Counted from the first letter of the stretch, positions 1-13,070 are shown. The stretch is DNA of 64,000 nucleotides from Typhlomys cinereus (GCA_023101885.1 JALPQD010000359.1:2328501-2392500); one strand, 5' to 3'. The notes: a model not told the origin generated them from the sequence alone. Made by a program: numbers and translations.

Positions 1-880
1 CAACATGCAGGCTAAAGCCATCCAAAAAGAAGGGATCTACATAAAGGGAGCACAGTGGGTTCTAGGTCCCTAGCTTTACTTGGGCTCTTTCTCACTGTGT
101 GATGTTTTCCTGGGTTGGGCTGTGTCTTCCTCAATCCCATCGTGTGTGGGAAGCATTTTCATTGAGTCATTTTCCAGAATGAGTTAATCAAAAAAGAGTT
201 TTCCCATGATTTTGCAGATTCTTTCACTTATGACACTGCAGCTATAATTAAGAAACCTCCTGTCAATTAACTGATTTGAAAACCTGACTGTCCAGAGAGC
301 CACGGATTTCCCCAGCTGCACCTTATCAGAGAATAGCTTAGCATGGAACAGAAGCCTTATGCAGAAGCAACGCTTTAAAAGTGCCAGGAAAATTAACAGG
401 AGTGCCAAGAAAATTAACACGAGCTCCAGGAAAATGTGCTTGGCCAGCGGTGGGGTGCTGCTTCAACAGTTCAGAATTACTTGAAAAATTTTAATTGATG
501 CAAAGAATAGTTGGATATCCCCTCCAAAAAAAAAAAAGTTTATCCAAACAATGGTGTAGAAAAAGTGGGGGAGGAGGCTTACAGAGCAGCTTTGCTTCTT
601 CTGAACCATCTCCTTCTATTCTACATAATAAGGCTTCCTGAAGAAAAATTTCAGGCCAAAGCAAAAGTTGAAACAAGAAATCCCTGAATTTTCCTTTCCT
701 TTCCACCCAGATTAATCCTGGGGCATTTGGTCAATGCTAAACTGCTCCTCACACTTACAATCATTTGTTGCTTCCCCCACAAGACAAAATAACATATTCT
801 TGGTAAATTAAATGTACAAGTATATTTATTCATATTTTTCCAAATTATCACAAACATAGTGTTTCAAAGAAAAAATAAAA
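1..880. other. unassigned AT-rich sequence
   Basis: No gene, RNA gene or repeat family is recognised here. Only short chance reading frames without codon bias or known motifs occur, and there is a short A-run near 526-537. Confidence 0.5.
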
Positions 881-1133
881 CTGAGATGAGGAGATAGCTA
901 AGGGGTTAAAGCTTTTGCCTAACAAGTAAAAGAACCTGAGTTCAGATTCCAAACTCACATAAAACCTTGGGAGGAAATGGTAATAGCATGGCCCTGGAAG
1001 CTGGAGACAGGAAACCCTAGAACAAAGAAAGCAAAGAAGAAACAAGGAGTCAGGCTTATTTCTGAAGTCATCATCATTGGGCCTTCACAGGCAAATGCAC
1101 TCAAGCATCCTCTCTTACACACACACACATACA

Positions 1134-1172
<39 letters not shown>
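881..1172 (+). mobile_element. tRNA-derived SINE, diverged copy ending in (CA)n
   Basis: The 5' part shows a degraded Pol III box A (agctaaggggttaaag) and box B (gagttcagattcc). The body resembles the young SINE at 51838-52158, and the copy ends in a CA-rich tail at about 1117-1170. The divergence suggests an old insertion. The boundaries are approximate. Confidence 0.7.
1117..1170. repeat. (CA)n/(CATA) microsatellite
   Basis: A nearly pure CA dinucleotide run with interspersed TA. It forms the 3' tail of the preceding SINE. Confidence 0.95.
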
Positions 1173-1704
1173 AATAAAAAGAAAATTTTAAATATTAATA
1201 AAAGCCCACAATTTATGTAAGTCAGAAAACTGAACTGACACTGGTGATAGTGTAGCTGTGCCCTGCTCAGGGTTCCGGGGGAGCACGTTGCTCATGATCA
1301 TACAGGTGTGTAGGAACAGTTAGTTCTTTGAAGTTTTGTGACGGAGATCTTGTTTCCATCCTTGGAGGAAGGGCTTTTCTCAGTTTCTATTGGAAGCAGT
1401 TTTCTAACTTTGCGGGCTTCTTCCTTCAAATCCAAGAAAACCTGTTGGCCTTCTCTCCACCACACATCTCTGACTTGCAGAGGAGAAAGGTCTGTTAATT
1501 TAAAGAGCTGTGCAGATAAACTCTCATCTTCAACTCTCATCTTCAGATCCTTTAACTATACAGTGAACATGCTCAAAGGTTCTAAGGAGATAGACACGTT
1601 TAGGAGACTTATCATACCAGCCACAGTCAGAAATTCTTAAGTCTATTCCAGGTGGAAAAGATTAACATTTATGGTATTGATACTGCACATTCATATCCAG
1701 ACAA
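1173..1704. other. unassigned sequence
   Basis: No recognisable repeat or gene. A 100-codon open frame at 1338-1640 shows no motif and has a comparable frame on the opposite strand, so it is treated as chance. Confidence 0.4.
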
Positions 1705-1908
1705 TGTTTTTTTTCAAAGTATTTATTTATTTTGCTTGATGAGAGAGAGGAAAAATATGCATGTCATGATGCATATGTGGCAATTAGAAAACAACTTTCA
1801 GAAGTCAGTTCTTTCCTTCCACTCTGGAGCTCCTGGTTGCCAAACTCAGGTCTCCAGATTTGCAATTAGGATCCCTATCCAATGAGCTACTGGCCCATGA
1901 GACAATGT
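1705..1908 (-). mobile_element. B2/B3-like tRNA-derived SINE, old
   Basis: On the minus strand a tRNA-like head (reverse complement of the region near 1880-1905) is followed by a body matching the rodent B3 layout. It includes the segment complementary to a cagttctttccttccactctgg-type block and ends toward an A-rich tail at about 1705-1730. It is heavily diverged. Confidence 0.6.
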
Positions 1909-1950
1909 CTGAATTATACACTAATACTCTGGTTCAGATTATAAGAATCT

Positions 1951-2344
1951 TGTGATAGTTAATCCTGGGTGTCAACTTGACACTTTAGCATTAACTAAGA
2001 TCAGATAAGACCACATCTAACAAGATCAGCTCAGACCACATGAAGAGATTATCTGGATAATACAAAGATCAACTCTAGATCCCATCAGAACTTCCATAGA
2101 TCCCATGGGAATCTCCCAGTAATGGATTGGATAAAAGGAGCCACACAGCATCTCTCTAGGAATATTCCAGCCATGTGGATGTCTGCTGTGACTTCGCCTA
2201 CCTACGGCTTCAGCCACTGGCCATGTCACCACTGCCGTAAAAGTCTGTTCTCCCCTCTGGAACTGTAAATTGAATAAATCTCCCTTTCTCCCTTATTTGA
2301 CTTTGAGTGTTCTCTCACCTCAATAGTTAAGAGTAACTGTTACA
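1951..2344 (+). mobile_element. solo LTR, ERVL/MaLR-like
   Basis: This 394-bp unit begins TGTGATAGTTAATCC and ends GAGTAACTGTTACA, with an AATAAA-type signal at about 2274. It is flanked by near-matching 5-bp duplications (aatct at 1946-1950, aatgt at 2345-2349). The last 40 bp match the end of the MaLR LTR at 45946. A 5-bp target duplication is what ERV3/MaLR integrases leave. No internal region is present. Confidence 0.75.
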
Positions 2345-3153
2345 AATGTCTATGGTAAGACCAACACTGTCTTAACTTAGAACATGCTTCCCAGGTGATT
2401 TCCTATAAGACCTACACTGTCTTTACACTGACTTAGAGAATTTAGAGGACAGGATTGTTCCTGGGGTGATTTTGGAGTTCCGATGCAGCCTTCAGATGGC
2501 TAACACACTTAACTCATGCTCCAGTTTTCTCCTTAAAGTTCTGAACCTATAGATCCAAATTCCACACTCTTAACAGTCCACTTTATTTTGTCTGGCAAAT
2601 CTGATTCTCTGCACCACAGCCGCCCTGTTCCTTGTGAGTTTTCCCACTTGCTGCCCAAATCATGCAGGATGCAGGTAAAATGCTGACATTTTAGACCTAT
2701 CATCAATTGTGTTCTTCTTTTCTACTTAGATGGACTTTCTCCTGCCCTAGCTCTTCACCATTATTTGGTGCTATCAAAATTGCACGAAATGGCAACTGCT
2801 TTGATTTGAACTTGAACTTAGTCACCCTCCTGCTTAACAAACCTAAGACCTGTGAAAGCCTCTTAGCAAACATTCTAAGAACCAGGTTTCGAAAAAAAAA
2901 AAATACATAAAAGTATGTAAGACTGTATCATTCTTTTAATACGTATGAAATAAATATTAGAGATGCTTTCTGTTCCAAATGACCTCATTTTTCCTTTATG
3001 CTGTACCCTACCTCTTGTATGATATTCTGATTCCCTCAGCTTAGTGGTGTGCTAGCCTTAGCAATCCCATAACTATGGATATTCAATGTAGTCATTAAAT
3101 ACCTGTAACTTTCCCTCTTGTATATTAAAAAATTGTTCAGTTGAAAAAAATGT
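2345..3153. other. unassigned sequence
   Basis: Nothing is recognised apart from an A-run at 2891-2904. There is no supportable reading frame. Confidence 0.4.
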
Positions 3154-3548
3154 TGCTGCAGTTACTCTTTCTGCTGCTGCGAGACCACACTCAGACTCAA
3201 GCAACTTAAGGAAGGGAGAAAAAGGAAGATTTATTTGTTTTGTGATTCTAGACGGGAGACGTTGTTCATTACGAGGCAGAGGGCATGGCAGGCAGCATAA
3301 TCTGGAGGTGACTGAGGTCATGTCATCTTCATGGAGGAAAGTTAAGTTTGTCAACACAGGCCAAGAGAGTCCTGAGCTCCTCTGTCTTGTGATTCCTTTT
3401 ATCTGGTCTTCTACTAGAACGTTCCATCCAGATATAGGTTGGTCTTTGTGTTGTAATTATCTTCATCCAGATTATCCCTCCACTCCATCCATGTGATCCC
3501 AGAGCTAATCAGTTAATCCCAGGTGCAGTCAGTTGATTAACTATTACA
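3154..3548 (-). mobile_element. solo LTR, ERVL/MaLR-like, inverted relative to the one at 1951
   Basis: On the minus strand it begins TGTAATAGTTAATCAACTGA and ends near CTGCAGCA. Candidate 5-bp duplications are aatgt (3149-3153) and tatgt (3549-3553), a 4/5 match. It is similar in design and opening sequence to the LTR at 1951-2344 but in the opposite orientation. Confidence 0.7.
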
Positions 3549-3553
3549 TATGT

Positions 3554-5221
3554 TATTAATAATTGTAACTATGGTGCCCAGTACCAGATGAGAGTTAGTC
3601 ATTCATCAATGTTTGGTTAAGTGACTTAATAGATGAATAGATGGATAGGCAAATAGGTAGATGTAAGAATTAACTTGGACACTATCATAGTACCAACCCA
3701 CAGAACATATCTAAATATGGACTTACCAAATAATATACCTACCTTGGAAGTATATCATTCTGACTATTTTATGTTGTCTTTTTTATCAACTGTAGCTCTT
3801 TCTCTTACTAAATGACAGTGTCTAATTTTACTTTTTTTGTTTATGGAACCATGATACATTCTAAAAAATAGTTTATATTTTGCATATCCTTGCACATTTA
3901 TTCAGGCTACATTTTTAAGTTTGATGCAGAGAAAGTGATCAGTATGGCTGAACAGAGTGATAATACATAAAACTTCTGCAAAGTCACGATCTGATTCCTC
4001 CAAAGCCAGCTGCTTATTTAGGGAAGTTTCAGTAAGCTGACCCATACACAGTAAGAAATAGCAGGGGAGTTAATAGTGTTTGAACCTCCTGTGGTTGCCA
4101 ATGGTCTTTTCCCAAAAGAGAAACAAACTTTCTAGTATCTTCAGGACAGAAAGAAATTGTACAACTTGAACCCCGGCCTGCAATCCAGAAGGGCTCCCAG
4201 GAGCTCACAGAAATAAGAGTGTAGGGTATTAGATTCTATGATGGTAAATGGCTCAAAGGTTGACTCCAGGTTCTGGAGAAAGAAATTTTTTCATAACTAA
4301 AACAGACAAGAAGTTTTTGGAAACTTTGCAGAAACAATTTACATATGTTAAGTCTTCTGAAGTAAATTTGCATATAAAAAGAGCAGCATGGTACCTAGAG
4401 TCCAGTGGAACCTACCTATCTAAAGTCTGGCCAAGAGAAGAGAAGTCCCGAATCAGAATCTAACTATATTTTCCTGAACCAATAGAACTAAGTTTGCTCT
4501 GTCCCTTTAAAAAAAAAAGACAGGAAAGGCATGGGAAAGTAATAAGTGTATCCACTTATCATCATGCAATTTAACAGGTCTACTGACACACAAACCAGAC
4601 TGAACTAACCCACTCACTCCAAATAAACATATGCTTAAATGCTTGTGGGTAAAATAGGATAAAAATAAATCGTTGTTAATGAAAATACACACACACAACC
4701 ATAATTCAGAAAATGCACATCTTATTTTTTTGATTCACAATTTTCAGACAATTAAAAGATAAGCAAGGTCACAATTCACAGCATGGCCCATGCCTGCTTT
4801 CCTCACTGTTCTCCTCACAAAAGGACAGCTCAGTTCACAAGAGAGGCTGATCCTGCTCTCAGAAGAGCCTGGTGATTGACCTCAGGTATTTCACAGAATA
4901 ACTTTTAAATCCTAACCTTTCATGTTTCTGATATACAGTCATTCCTCACATTTATCCAAAGCTCTTCATTTTATAATTCCCTGTTACATACTATAAGAAT
5001 TAAGAAGTGGGAGGTAAATGACAATTATTTTCCTTTCTCATGTCTCACTTATGTGGTCTTTTCACCAGTCTTCTTCTCTCCTCTTCTACCCTTCTTTTCT
5101 TCCTTTCTCTTCCCCTCCTTTTTCTCCCTTCCCCTGCCCTCCTTTCTCTCCCATCACCTCTTCATTTTAAGCTTCATTCCGAGCAAGATCAAACTTTGGG
5201 TTTGTTTAAATGATATGGTGA
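3554..5221. other. unassigned AT-rich sequence
   Basis: A degenerate GATA-like patch lies at 3628-3662 and a pyrimidine-rich patch at 5058-5165. No gene or repeat family was identified. Confidence 0.4.
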
Positions 5222-5254
<33 letters not shown>

Positions 5255-5270
5255 TGTGTGTGTGTGTGTT
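5222..5270. repeat. (TG)n microsatellite
   Basis: A TG dinucleotide run of about 49 bp with one TA interruption. Confidence 0.95.
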
Positions 5271-5329
5271 TATAGCAACTAACCAGCTTTTTCTTTTATT
5301 TTTATCTTTCTTATTCTCTTAGAGATTTA

Positions 5330-6660
5330 TGCATGAATATAGTGAATTTATTATATTTTCACTCCTTAATCCCCTCTCTCTTTCCCATTACAATCCTTTT
5401 TCTTACCTGCCAGTCTTTTTCATGTCTTTTTGCATGTGTGACCCACTGAGTCTCATCTAGGTTGCCTTTGATGGCATGTGCCTCAGTACTTGCTCAGACA
5501 TGAATCATGTGTCAGTGAGTATGCCATTGAGGGAAGCATCTTCCCTTCCTCCACATCAGCATTAGCCTTCAATAGTCTCTCAGAGAGGCATGGGGCCTCT
5601 TGAGATCTTTCCTCTTCCAATGTAAAACACTGATAGAGCAAATCCTGTGCAGGTCTATGGAAGAACACATAGCTGTGCTGAATTCATAGATCTGACAGTT
5701 CTGTCACGTCCAGAAGATACTATCTCTCTGACTATATCTCTGCCCTGCTTCAGGCTCTTACATTCTTATTAATAGTTCCTCTTCTGTGATGTTCCATGAG
5801 CATTGGGTCAGGTGGACAGTTTAAATGGCCTGTTGGAAGCCAAAAGATCCTCAGTCTCTTAATTTCTGCACTTTGGCCAAGTGTGAGTTTTTTGTAATGA
5901 ACACCTTCCATGGCAGAAGGAAGTATCTAGGTTGAGTTCCAAGTTCTCTGATCAATTGTAAAATGATAATGTTTAAAAAGCAGTTTGATGTAAAGTCCTT
6001 ATAGCTAAATTTTAGTAGCTTGTACCCCATTGGGCCTATGTCTTCCCTTTTCGTAGGTTTTTGGCCTAATTTACAGTATCACTGCTGAAAAGTGGGACTT
6101 AAATCTAATCAGAAAGCAATTAGTTACCCCCTTAGCATGCACACTCCTATTGCACTGATGCTTGGCTCCTGTCGGGATGTTTGCAGATTTCACAGATTGA
6201 TGAGACTGTTGAGTTCTTTTCTCACTGAGAAGCTTACATATGACTTTCTAGTACATTGAAAGCTGACCAGCAGGAAGGAAGCTACCAGACCAGTTCCTGC
6301 TTTACTTTTCCCCCCTGTGTCCTGTGATAAACATGTATAGGTTCTTCAACAATAGTATCTTACTGTGAGTTTCTGGAGGGAAACCAAGAGCAATGGCAAA
6401 AGCCTGTCTTATTTTAAAAGTTTTTGAGACTTTTCTGACCAACAACTTATTAGGAGGTATCACATAGCTGGCACTGAGAATTTTAATTGCCTATGACCTT
6501 GGTAGGATTATCATAGGCATTTTCTGTATGTCTTGTTTTCCTTTCTCTGTTCCGCTGTGTAAGGTTTAGATTTATCTAATCAAATTTTTAAGTGTTTTTA
6601 TGTACTTACAACATAGAGTGTGTCTTCCTGGTTATTTGTTACTCCCCTATCCTATCATGT
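5330..6660 (-). mobile_element. diverged rodent Lx-like L1 3' UTR
   Basis: A long stretch with the order of blocks I associate with the 3' UTR of old rodent L1 (Lx-type) elements, read on the minus strand. The 5990-6230 part aligns by eye with 12656-12860, and the 5430-5600 part with 28440-28625. No reading frame survives. The family assignment is from recollection of the repeat, not a search. Confidence 0.55.
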
Positions 6661-7862
6661 AAGGGTCTTTTTAAAGGTGGAAGGAGATACAGCACAGCAA
6701 ATCAGCTTTAAATGACAGCAGCATCACATTTTAGGGCAACTACTTAATGACTCTATGGCAGCACTCAGTTAAAGCCATAAGCCAGCAGAGCCCATATATC
6801 CATTTGTCTACTTCAGACAGATGTAACAAAGACTGTACATGCCATACTTAGGAAAAAAGATAGATCTTATGCAAAATGCATTATTTATCAGTGGAGTTAT
6901 ACTTGTTATTAATTCAGTTACTTATGCTGAGATTGTTTCATAGACTACACACCATCAAAATGAAAAAGAAAAATGCAACTTTTGGATTGTTCCTCCTTTT
7001 CTTTTCCTCCTGCTGCTCTTAATGCCTATGTTCCAGCACAGTCTTTAAATACTTTTAAAAGATAGTTTCCACTGAAGAGGTCAGATGAGGTTAGGCTCTT
7101 TACAGGGAATCACACTTTATCAGTGAAAAATTCTGTCCTACTTGTCATTTCTCAGTTAATTAAGCTGGATATCTCCCTGGAGATCTTTCTTATATGAAAT
7201 TGGAAACTGGCTTCATGTTAGTGATTGTACTGAAATGGACTTTAAGATGTAGAAGTCGCTAATCCTCTTTCAGAAGGGCAAGTGTTTCATGTCACCTTGT
7301 CTGCAGAACAAGATCTCTTTCTGAATGAAGGATGAAGCTTTGCTTAACTGAACACTCTGATGATAAATCAACCCGTATAATAACAGGACTGCAGACAAAA
7401 ACTCCCGGGATAATCTCTTTAGAGCATGATTGTATTCAGCAAGATGAAAATCCTAATGAAAATGTGATTCCTGTTAGTTTAGCTTTCCATGTGTGCCTAT
7501 TACCAGTTCAACCTGGAGAAAAAGGGCTTTTATATGATCAGGGTTCATATTCATGAAGCAGGACAGCATAGAATATAGATAAGTCTATGTCATGAGTCAA
7601 GATGCTTACAGATTGCACAATGTTCAAAGAGAGGAAATGAAATGACTATATGATGGGCTTGTGAACAGAGCAAAGGAACAGGGTACACTGCGGAGCTAAA
7701 AGAATGAGAGAACTCAGATATGTGCAACCTCAGAGTAGAAATCAAAATTTATTTTTCAAGGTGTAACCTAGATTTATGGGGTGAAATTAAGGGAAAAACT
7801 CAAGATATAAATCAGGATCAGTTCAAAACAGTGACAATTTTTAAATATATTGTTGGCCCAAT
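6661..7862. other. unassigned sequence
   Basis: No repeat recognised. Two short open frames (7332-7556 and 7720-7911) show no motifs. Confidence 0.4.
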
Positions 7863-7883
7863 AGAAATAGTAAGTGCTCTTCC

Positions 7884-8507
7884 AAGGGCGGTGCAGGAAC
7901 GACAAAACTGAAAAAAAAAAAAAAAACATGATTCAGAACTTCAGAGACCCTACATTAATCACCTGGAACCAGGTCAGCCTAATCTCTCCCCATCCTAAAG
8001 CTCAGGGAAATTTGTGGAAGAGGGGGTGGTAAGATTGTAAAAGCCTAAGGATGGGGAGGAGCAATGATATGCAAAATACTTCACACAAGTTAGGGCCAAA
8101 GTAACCATAATAGGATTTTGCATGATCTGCACAATGACCGACATATCATAGACCCCCCCAAAGTCTAGCATGGATCACAGGCACTAGGATCCTTAGAGGC
8201 AAGGGATTATCAGCCACAATAGTGTTCCTATATTAAAGGGGAACTCAAGAAAGGGCTCTAGGCAATGCTACTGAGTCCTTACACCTCATTAGAGTGGAGG
8301 ACCCAGAGGGAAGATTGACATTCACACTAAAGGATGCTCCAGGGATTGGGGGGAGAGAGGGCACTGGGCGAAAGGGAGGGAGAGGGGTGAAAGGAAGGGG
8401 AAAAGGGGGGAGGGAGTAAGGGGGTCCGGGAAAGGGTGGAGGAAGGGAGGGGACTGGGGTACCTATTGTTTGTATGAGTGGAAAATTTTAATTAATTAAT
8501 TAAAAAA
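7884..8507 (+). mobile_element. 5'-truncated L1 3' UTR insertion
   Basis: It aligns throughout with the 3' UTR of the full-length L1 at about 44118-44711, including the purine/G-rich tract (8345-8455) and the terminal motif around tttgtatgagtgg, followed by an AT-rich tail. Duplicated flanks are agaaatagtaagtgctctt (7863-7881) and a version with an extra 4-nt aggt (8508-8530). Only the last ~620 bp of the L1 were inserted, so it is non-coding. Confidence 0.85.
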
Positions 8508-8530
8508 AGAAATAGTAGGTAGGTGCTCTT

Positions 8531-9378
8531 TAGTTTGACTTATTCAAAGTTCATAGAAAAAATATGAAGAAACAGTCTACAAAAGCAAGCTTCCCCCAGT
8601 CTTTAAGGGATGAGTTATACAACAACATCACATCTTTCTCAGCTCTAATTTCCAAGAGTTCATTTCAGAAAGTTTTGCAAAGGGTTAATTTTTAAAGTGT
8701 TAGTTAATACTGCCTGTGATGCACCTTAGCCAGTAGCAAGTTCCAGTAAAGAGACTTTGTAATTTATGTGCTACACCTACTGAGACATTTGCCCGGAAGA
8801 CTGTTTGGTCATCCAGAGACTTCATGTGCATTGCCTTTGTAGACTTCTATGCACATCAATATTCCTGAGATTGTCACATGTTGATATATGCTATGATTTA
8901 CTGGATCCAAGTTTTCATTTTTCCAAAATTTCCAACAGGCTTTTTCTTCATCAAAGAATCATCTGATACCACTTACTTCTTTTTCTGCCAAACATGATCA
9001 GAAATCAAATCTGATATATCTGGTTTTGAAATTATAGCTCATTTTTGAAAAAGAGCAAGCAGGACAATGATAATACCTTGCATCTGGACTTATATTGGCC
9101 TATAGATGGATGCATATCTGAATTGAAAGGAACTTTTTTAGGATGCATGTTATATTTTCCAATACAGTAATGCAGGACTAACTGTATTCATTAAAAGGTG
9201 ATTGGTTTCTTTAGAGGTAGAGCATCCTCAGACAGACACATTTGTGTAAGACTGCCCAAAAATAAGTTAATCTAGTGAGGAATAATTTTCTATCTTCACA
9301 GTGTAACTATGCCAGCATACTAATTTAATTAGATCTGAATAGTTTTAAAAAAACATCTCAAATTTAAGTGTTATGTAA
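8531..9378. other. unassigned sequence
   Basis: No gene or repeat family recognised. Confidence 0.4.
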
Positions 9379-9389
9379 AAGTCAATGTC

Positions 9390-9659
9390 CAGAGATGACT
9401 CAGAGATTACAGCCTCTACCTTACAAGCAGAAGGATCTGAGTTTGGATTCCAGATCCCATGTAAACATAGCAGGACAGAAATAGTGGCAACCTAGAATTT
9501 CAGCCCTGAAAGGCAGAGACTGGGAAACACACAGCAAAGCACAAAGGAGGTATAGCAATCTAGATGATTCCCAGTGTCACCCTTGGGCTCCACAGGCACA
9601 CACACACTCAAGTACCCTCTGGCACACGTGGGTGCGCATGTACACACACATACATGCAC
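9390..9659 (+). mobile_element. tRNA-derived SINE, old copy
   Basis: Degenerate box A (gatgactcagagattac) and box B (gagtttggattcc), a body related to the young SINE at 51838, and a CA-rich 3' end. Flanking duplications are aagtcaatgtc (9379-9389) and aaatcaatgtc (9660-9670), 10 of 11 identical. Confidence 0.75.
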
Positions 9660-9679
9660 AAATCAATGTCACTGAGATT

Positions 9680-11065
9680 AAAAAAAAATAACCCACGTGT
9701 CAATAAGAATGTCAATATCATGTTTACTGAATGCTTAACTATCAGAATACTCTTTCTCTATGAGAGTCTTTTTGTTAACAGGCAATAGAATAACAAAAGA
9801 AAACAAAGTTATGAATGCCTCCTCCATAAATCCCTTTTTCTTCTATTCCAGTTCTGTAAATTAAACTGAGCAAAAGACAATCTTAGGTTCATATTCTTAA
9901 ATTTCAGTGATTGTATTTTCAGGATGTAAGCACTGTTATTTACTAAAGGAAGACTCTAGTTCTAACTACTAACTAGTCCAAAAAGCTGTGAACGGCCTCA
10001 TTGCCCCTGTACCTCTCTCTTCTCCACATACATACTTGCCCTCTGATTATAATCAGCTGTAGACTGAATCTGTTATTGCATCTCCTAAATTCTTAAATAG
10101 AAGTCTTAATACCCGGCATGATGACTCTGTAGGTAATGGATGTATGAGACTCTGTTAACCACCTGTGATCAATAACAAACTCCTCTGGTTTCAAAGCTGC
10201 ACTATTAATTGGGTGAGATAAAGAATGACAGTATTCAGTGTGGTAATGGGCTCATGTTGAGGCGCACTGCTTGGGACTGTCTTCAAAGCCATTTGAGGCT
10301 CTAAAAGTCAAGTGCTTTTGTTTACCTGTTTTATGGTGGTATCCAAGCAGTTAAAATAATTCCTGACATAAAATAGACACTCAGCAAATATTTACTCTGT
10401 GCATAAGTGAAGGGAAAAAAACAATTAAGTAATTTCTTATCAGCTGTTTCTCTGAAGTAAAGACAAAAAAAAATGTGGTTCTGTATAATGAGTGCTAAAA
10501 ATTTAACCATTTCTCTATTTCCAGCCACAAGAACAAATAGAGTAATAGCAAAATTTTGTATTAATGATCAACTTTCAAAATCCCCTTTTGAAATTATAAT
10601 GTGATCTATTTCATCACACTAACTCTTTGTTGCTCTCCTGCTGTGTAGTTTCAAAATGCATAGTTACTATGCATGATGCACCAGAGTGTTAGATGCTGGT
10701 CTTCATATTGCTGAGCTCTATTTGACCTTGTATGATCTCATTTATACTCAGATGATGCTATTACATTGTATCCAGGTTCTCAACCTCTTTTATCTTGAAA
10801 TCTCTCTGTCACTATGAGACTCATACCACTCATCCATTTTCTGATAACCTCTTCTGATCCCCATCAACAGGCTTTCATCCAACAGCTCTTGTGGATACAT
10901 CTTCTTTTCATTGAATATTACATTTTCCTACATAGCACAACTTTTATCTTGATAAATGCAATATACTCTCCTATCAAATAGTCCCCCTGGTTCTCATCTA
11001 AATTATTTTGTGTCCTAAAAAATAAATCATCTATTTCTGGACAAACAGGGTTTGGGAAGGGAGGA
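9680..11065. other. unassigned sequence
   Basis: No gene or repeat family recognised in this stretch. Confidence 0.4.
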
Positions 11066-11212
11066 CAGAAATACAAGTGCCAATGTGTGCATTTGGAGGT
11101 CAGAGGACAACTTTCAGGAAGTGCTTTCCGTCCTCCACTTTGGGGATTAAACACAAATTTTCAGGTTATGAGCTTGAGCATTTATCTACTGAGTCATCTT
11201 CCTGGCTTTCTA
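11066..11212 (-). mobile_element. B2/B3-like SINE fragment
   Basis: Contains the rodent B3-type block ggaggtcagaggacaact on the plus strand (minus-oriented element), followed by a degraded box B and box A region ending near 11212 (ctgagtcatcttcctgg). Confidence 0.7.
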
Positions 11213-11339
11213 AATTGCGTTCAAAGAATATTAGCTCAGACATATTTTTTTCATTTTTTTAACATTCTTAAACAGAAATTAATTCTTCATTGTAGCATTT
11301 TCAATTATTTTATAATTTAAATCTGAAATGCCCCTCACA

Positions 11340-11669
11340 GGGCTCTTGTCTTTTAAAAACTGATCTTCAGCTTGAGGTACTATTTTGGGAGGTTATGGAA
11401 CCTTTGTGGCTTGGAGCCTAAGTGCTAGAGGTGCTAGAAGTAGATTATTAGGTACAGACCTTGACAGCTATAACTGCCTCTCATTCCAGTCTAATTTGGC
11501 CACTTCCTGATCTAGTGTTATGAGATACACTCTTCTATACTCTTGCCATGACAGGGCTACTCTTCCTTTCCTTTGGGGTATACTGAAATCCTTCTGAAAC
11601 CATGAGCTACTCTCTCTTTTTATTTGCTTTTGTGCAGTCTTTGTCACATTAATGAAGAGGTATCTGACA
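11340..11669 (+). mobile_element. MaLR-type solo LTR, diverged
   Basis: The block order matches other MaLR LTRs here: a gggaggttatgg-like block, a gaaaccatgagc-like block, then a terminal segment with a ttgcttttgtgcag-like block and ending gtatctgaca. The 5' boundary is uncertain and no target duplication was found. Confidence 0.55.
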
Positions 11670-11676
11670 TAGGACA

Positions 11677-12655
11677 TTAATATCAAGAGGTGGTGACCAT
11701 GTAGTTGTTAGGTTTTGGAAATTGGTTTGGGGCCAAGGATTATGAAATACAGACTCTGAGAAAGTCCTAAAACACAGTAAATAGTGTTCAATTGTGCCAT
11801 TCTGGTAGGATCTCAGAAGACCAGAGTGCCAGAAGAAATACAGATCATAAAGAATATATCATGATATTTCAGGTAGGAATGATGCTCCTATCACAAACAG
11901 AGAAATGAAAGGCCATTTCTGTTGCATTCTGGCAAAGAATTTGTCTGTTTTGCCCATGGCCCTGAATGAGGTTGAATTCAAAAGCAGCAGACTAATTTAT
12001 TTTGAGAAGGACATTTAAAACCAGCATAACATTCAGGCTGCTTTATGTTTATTGCTCACTGGTTCTAGCCAAATCTACAGAGAAAAAAAGACTAGAGCTG
12101 AAAGATGTGAGAATGTATATATGGTTTGGCTAGTAAATGGCCATGAGCACATCTAATGTGACACAAATAGAGCGTATTTACTTGGAAAAAAGCGATTTAC
12201 AAGTACCTGCACCATTGAGGAATATGACTCTATGAAACCTTTAACTGTCCACTGATCCTCTAGAATCAATGCAGCCTTCTGTGTCCCTCCCCCACCCATG
12301 GTAGAATGTGATTGCACCTGTCTTGTGTAGATCTTACATAGGTAGCCACTTTTAAAGTGAGTTCATGGTGTCATTCCATATCATGTTCAGAATACATTTT
12401 ACAGCACAAACTCCTGTGTTTCACCTCTTAAATTCTTTCCTTCCCAATTCCATGATGTACTCTGGGCCTTGGAAATGGGTGATATAGTTGTCTGACTTAG
12501 AAAGGAAGATTCAATAGTCTTCACAAATTTTTTAATACGTTGACAAGTTATAAGTCTCTGAATTAACAGTAGTAAACTATAGACAAAAACTTATTTGACA
12601 AAGGCTGAGAGTAGAACCAATTTATATACATAAGCACGCATGCATTTAGCAATTA
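11677..12655. other. unassigned sequence
   Basis: No gene or repeat family recognised. Confidence 0.4.
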
Positions 12656-13070
12656 ACAGTAGTAAGTTCTTCACTAAGGCCTATCATTACCTTGGTCATT
12701 GACTTTGACCAAGTTTACAGTATCAGGTATGAGTCACCCGATGTGTAGAAGAGGCCAAACGCCTATTCAGCAAGCAATTGATTACCTCCAGAACAGTCAT
12801 GCCACCATTGCAATGGTGAACAGATCTTTCCTGGAAGGTTGTTACTGATGTTCAAAGGATTCACAGCAGTGTAAGCCTGTTGGTGACTTTTCCATCCAAA
12901 AGTCCAACACTGTGAAAATTAACCATGGGGAAGAAGAGTTCATCTCATTCCATCTTAGTTCCTGTTTGATTTTTCCATATCTTGCCACCAAGTTCTGTGG
13001 TGTCTTCAGCAAGGATGTTACCATCTAGATGCTGTAGACAACCAAAAGAATGACAAGGGCTATGGGGGTT
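12656..13070 (-). mobile_element. Lx-like L1 3' UTR fragment
   Basis: Aligns by eye with 5990-6400: shared blocks include a tttacagtatca block, an aagcaatt-ga/ag-ttacc block and a region around cccattgca. Same orientation as that copy. Confidence 0.5.

Noticed and set aside
977..1177. Frames encoding His/Thr or Val/Cys repeats
   Set aside because: They are translations of the CA microsatellite and SINE. The same applies near 5220, 22950, 54540 and 62950.
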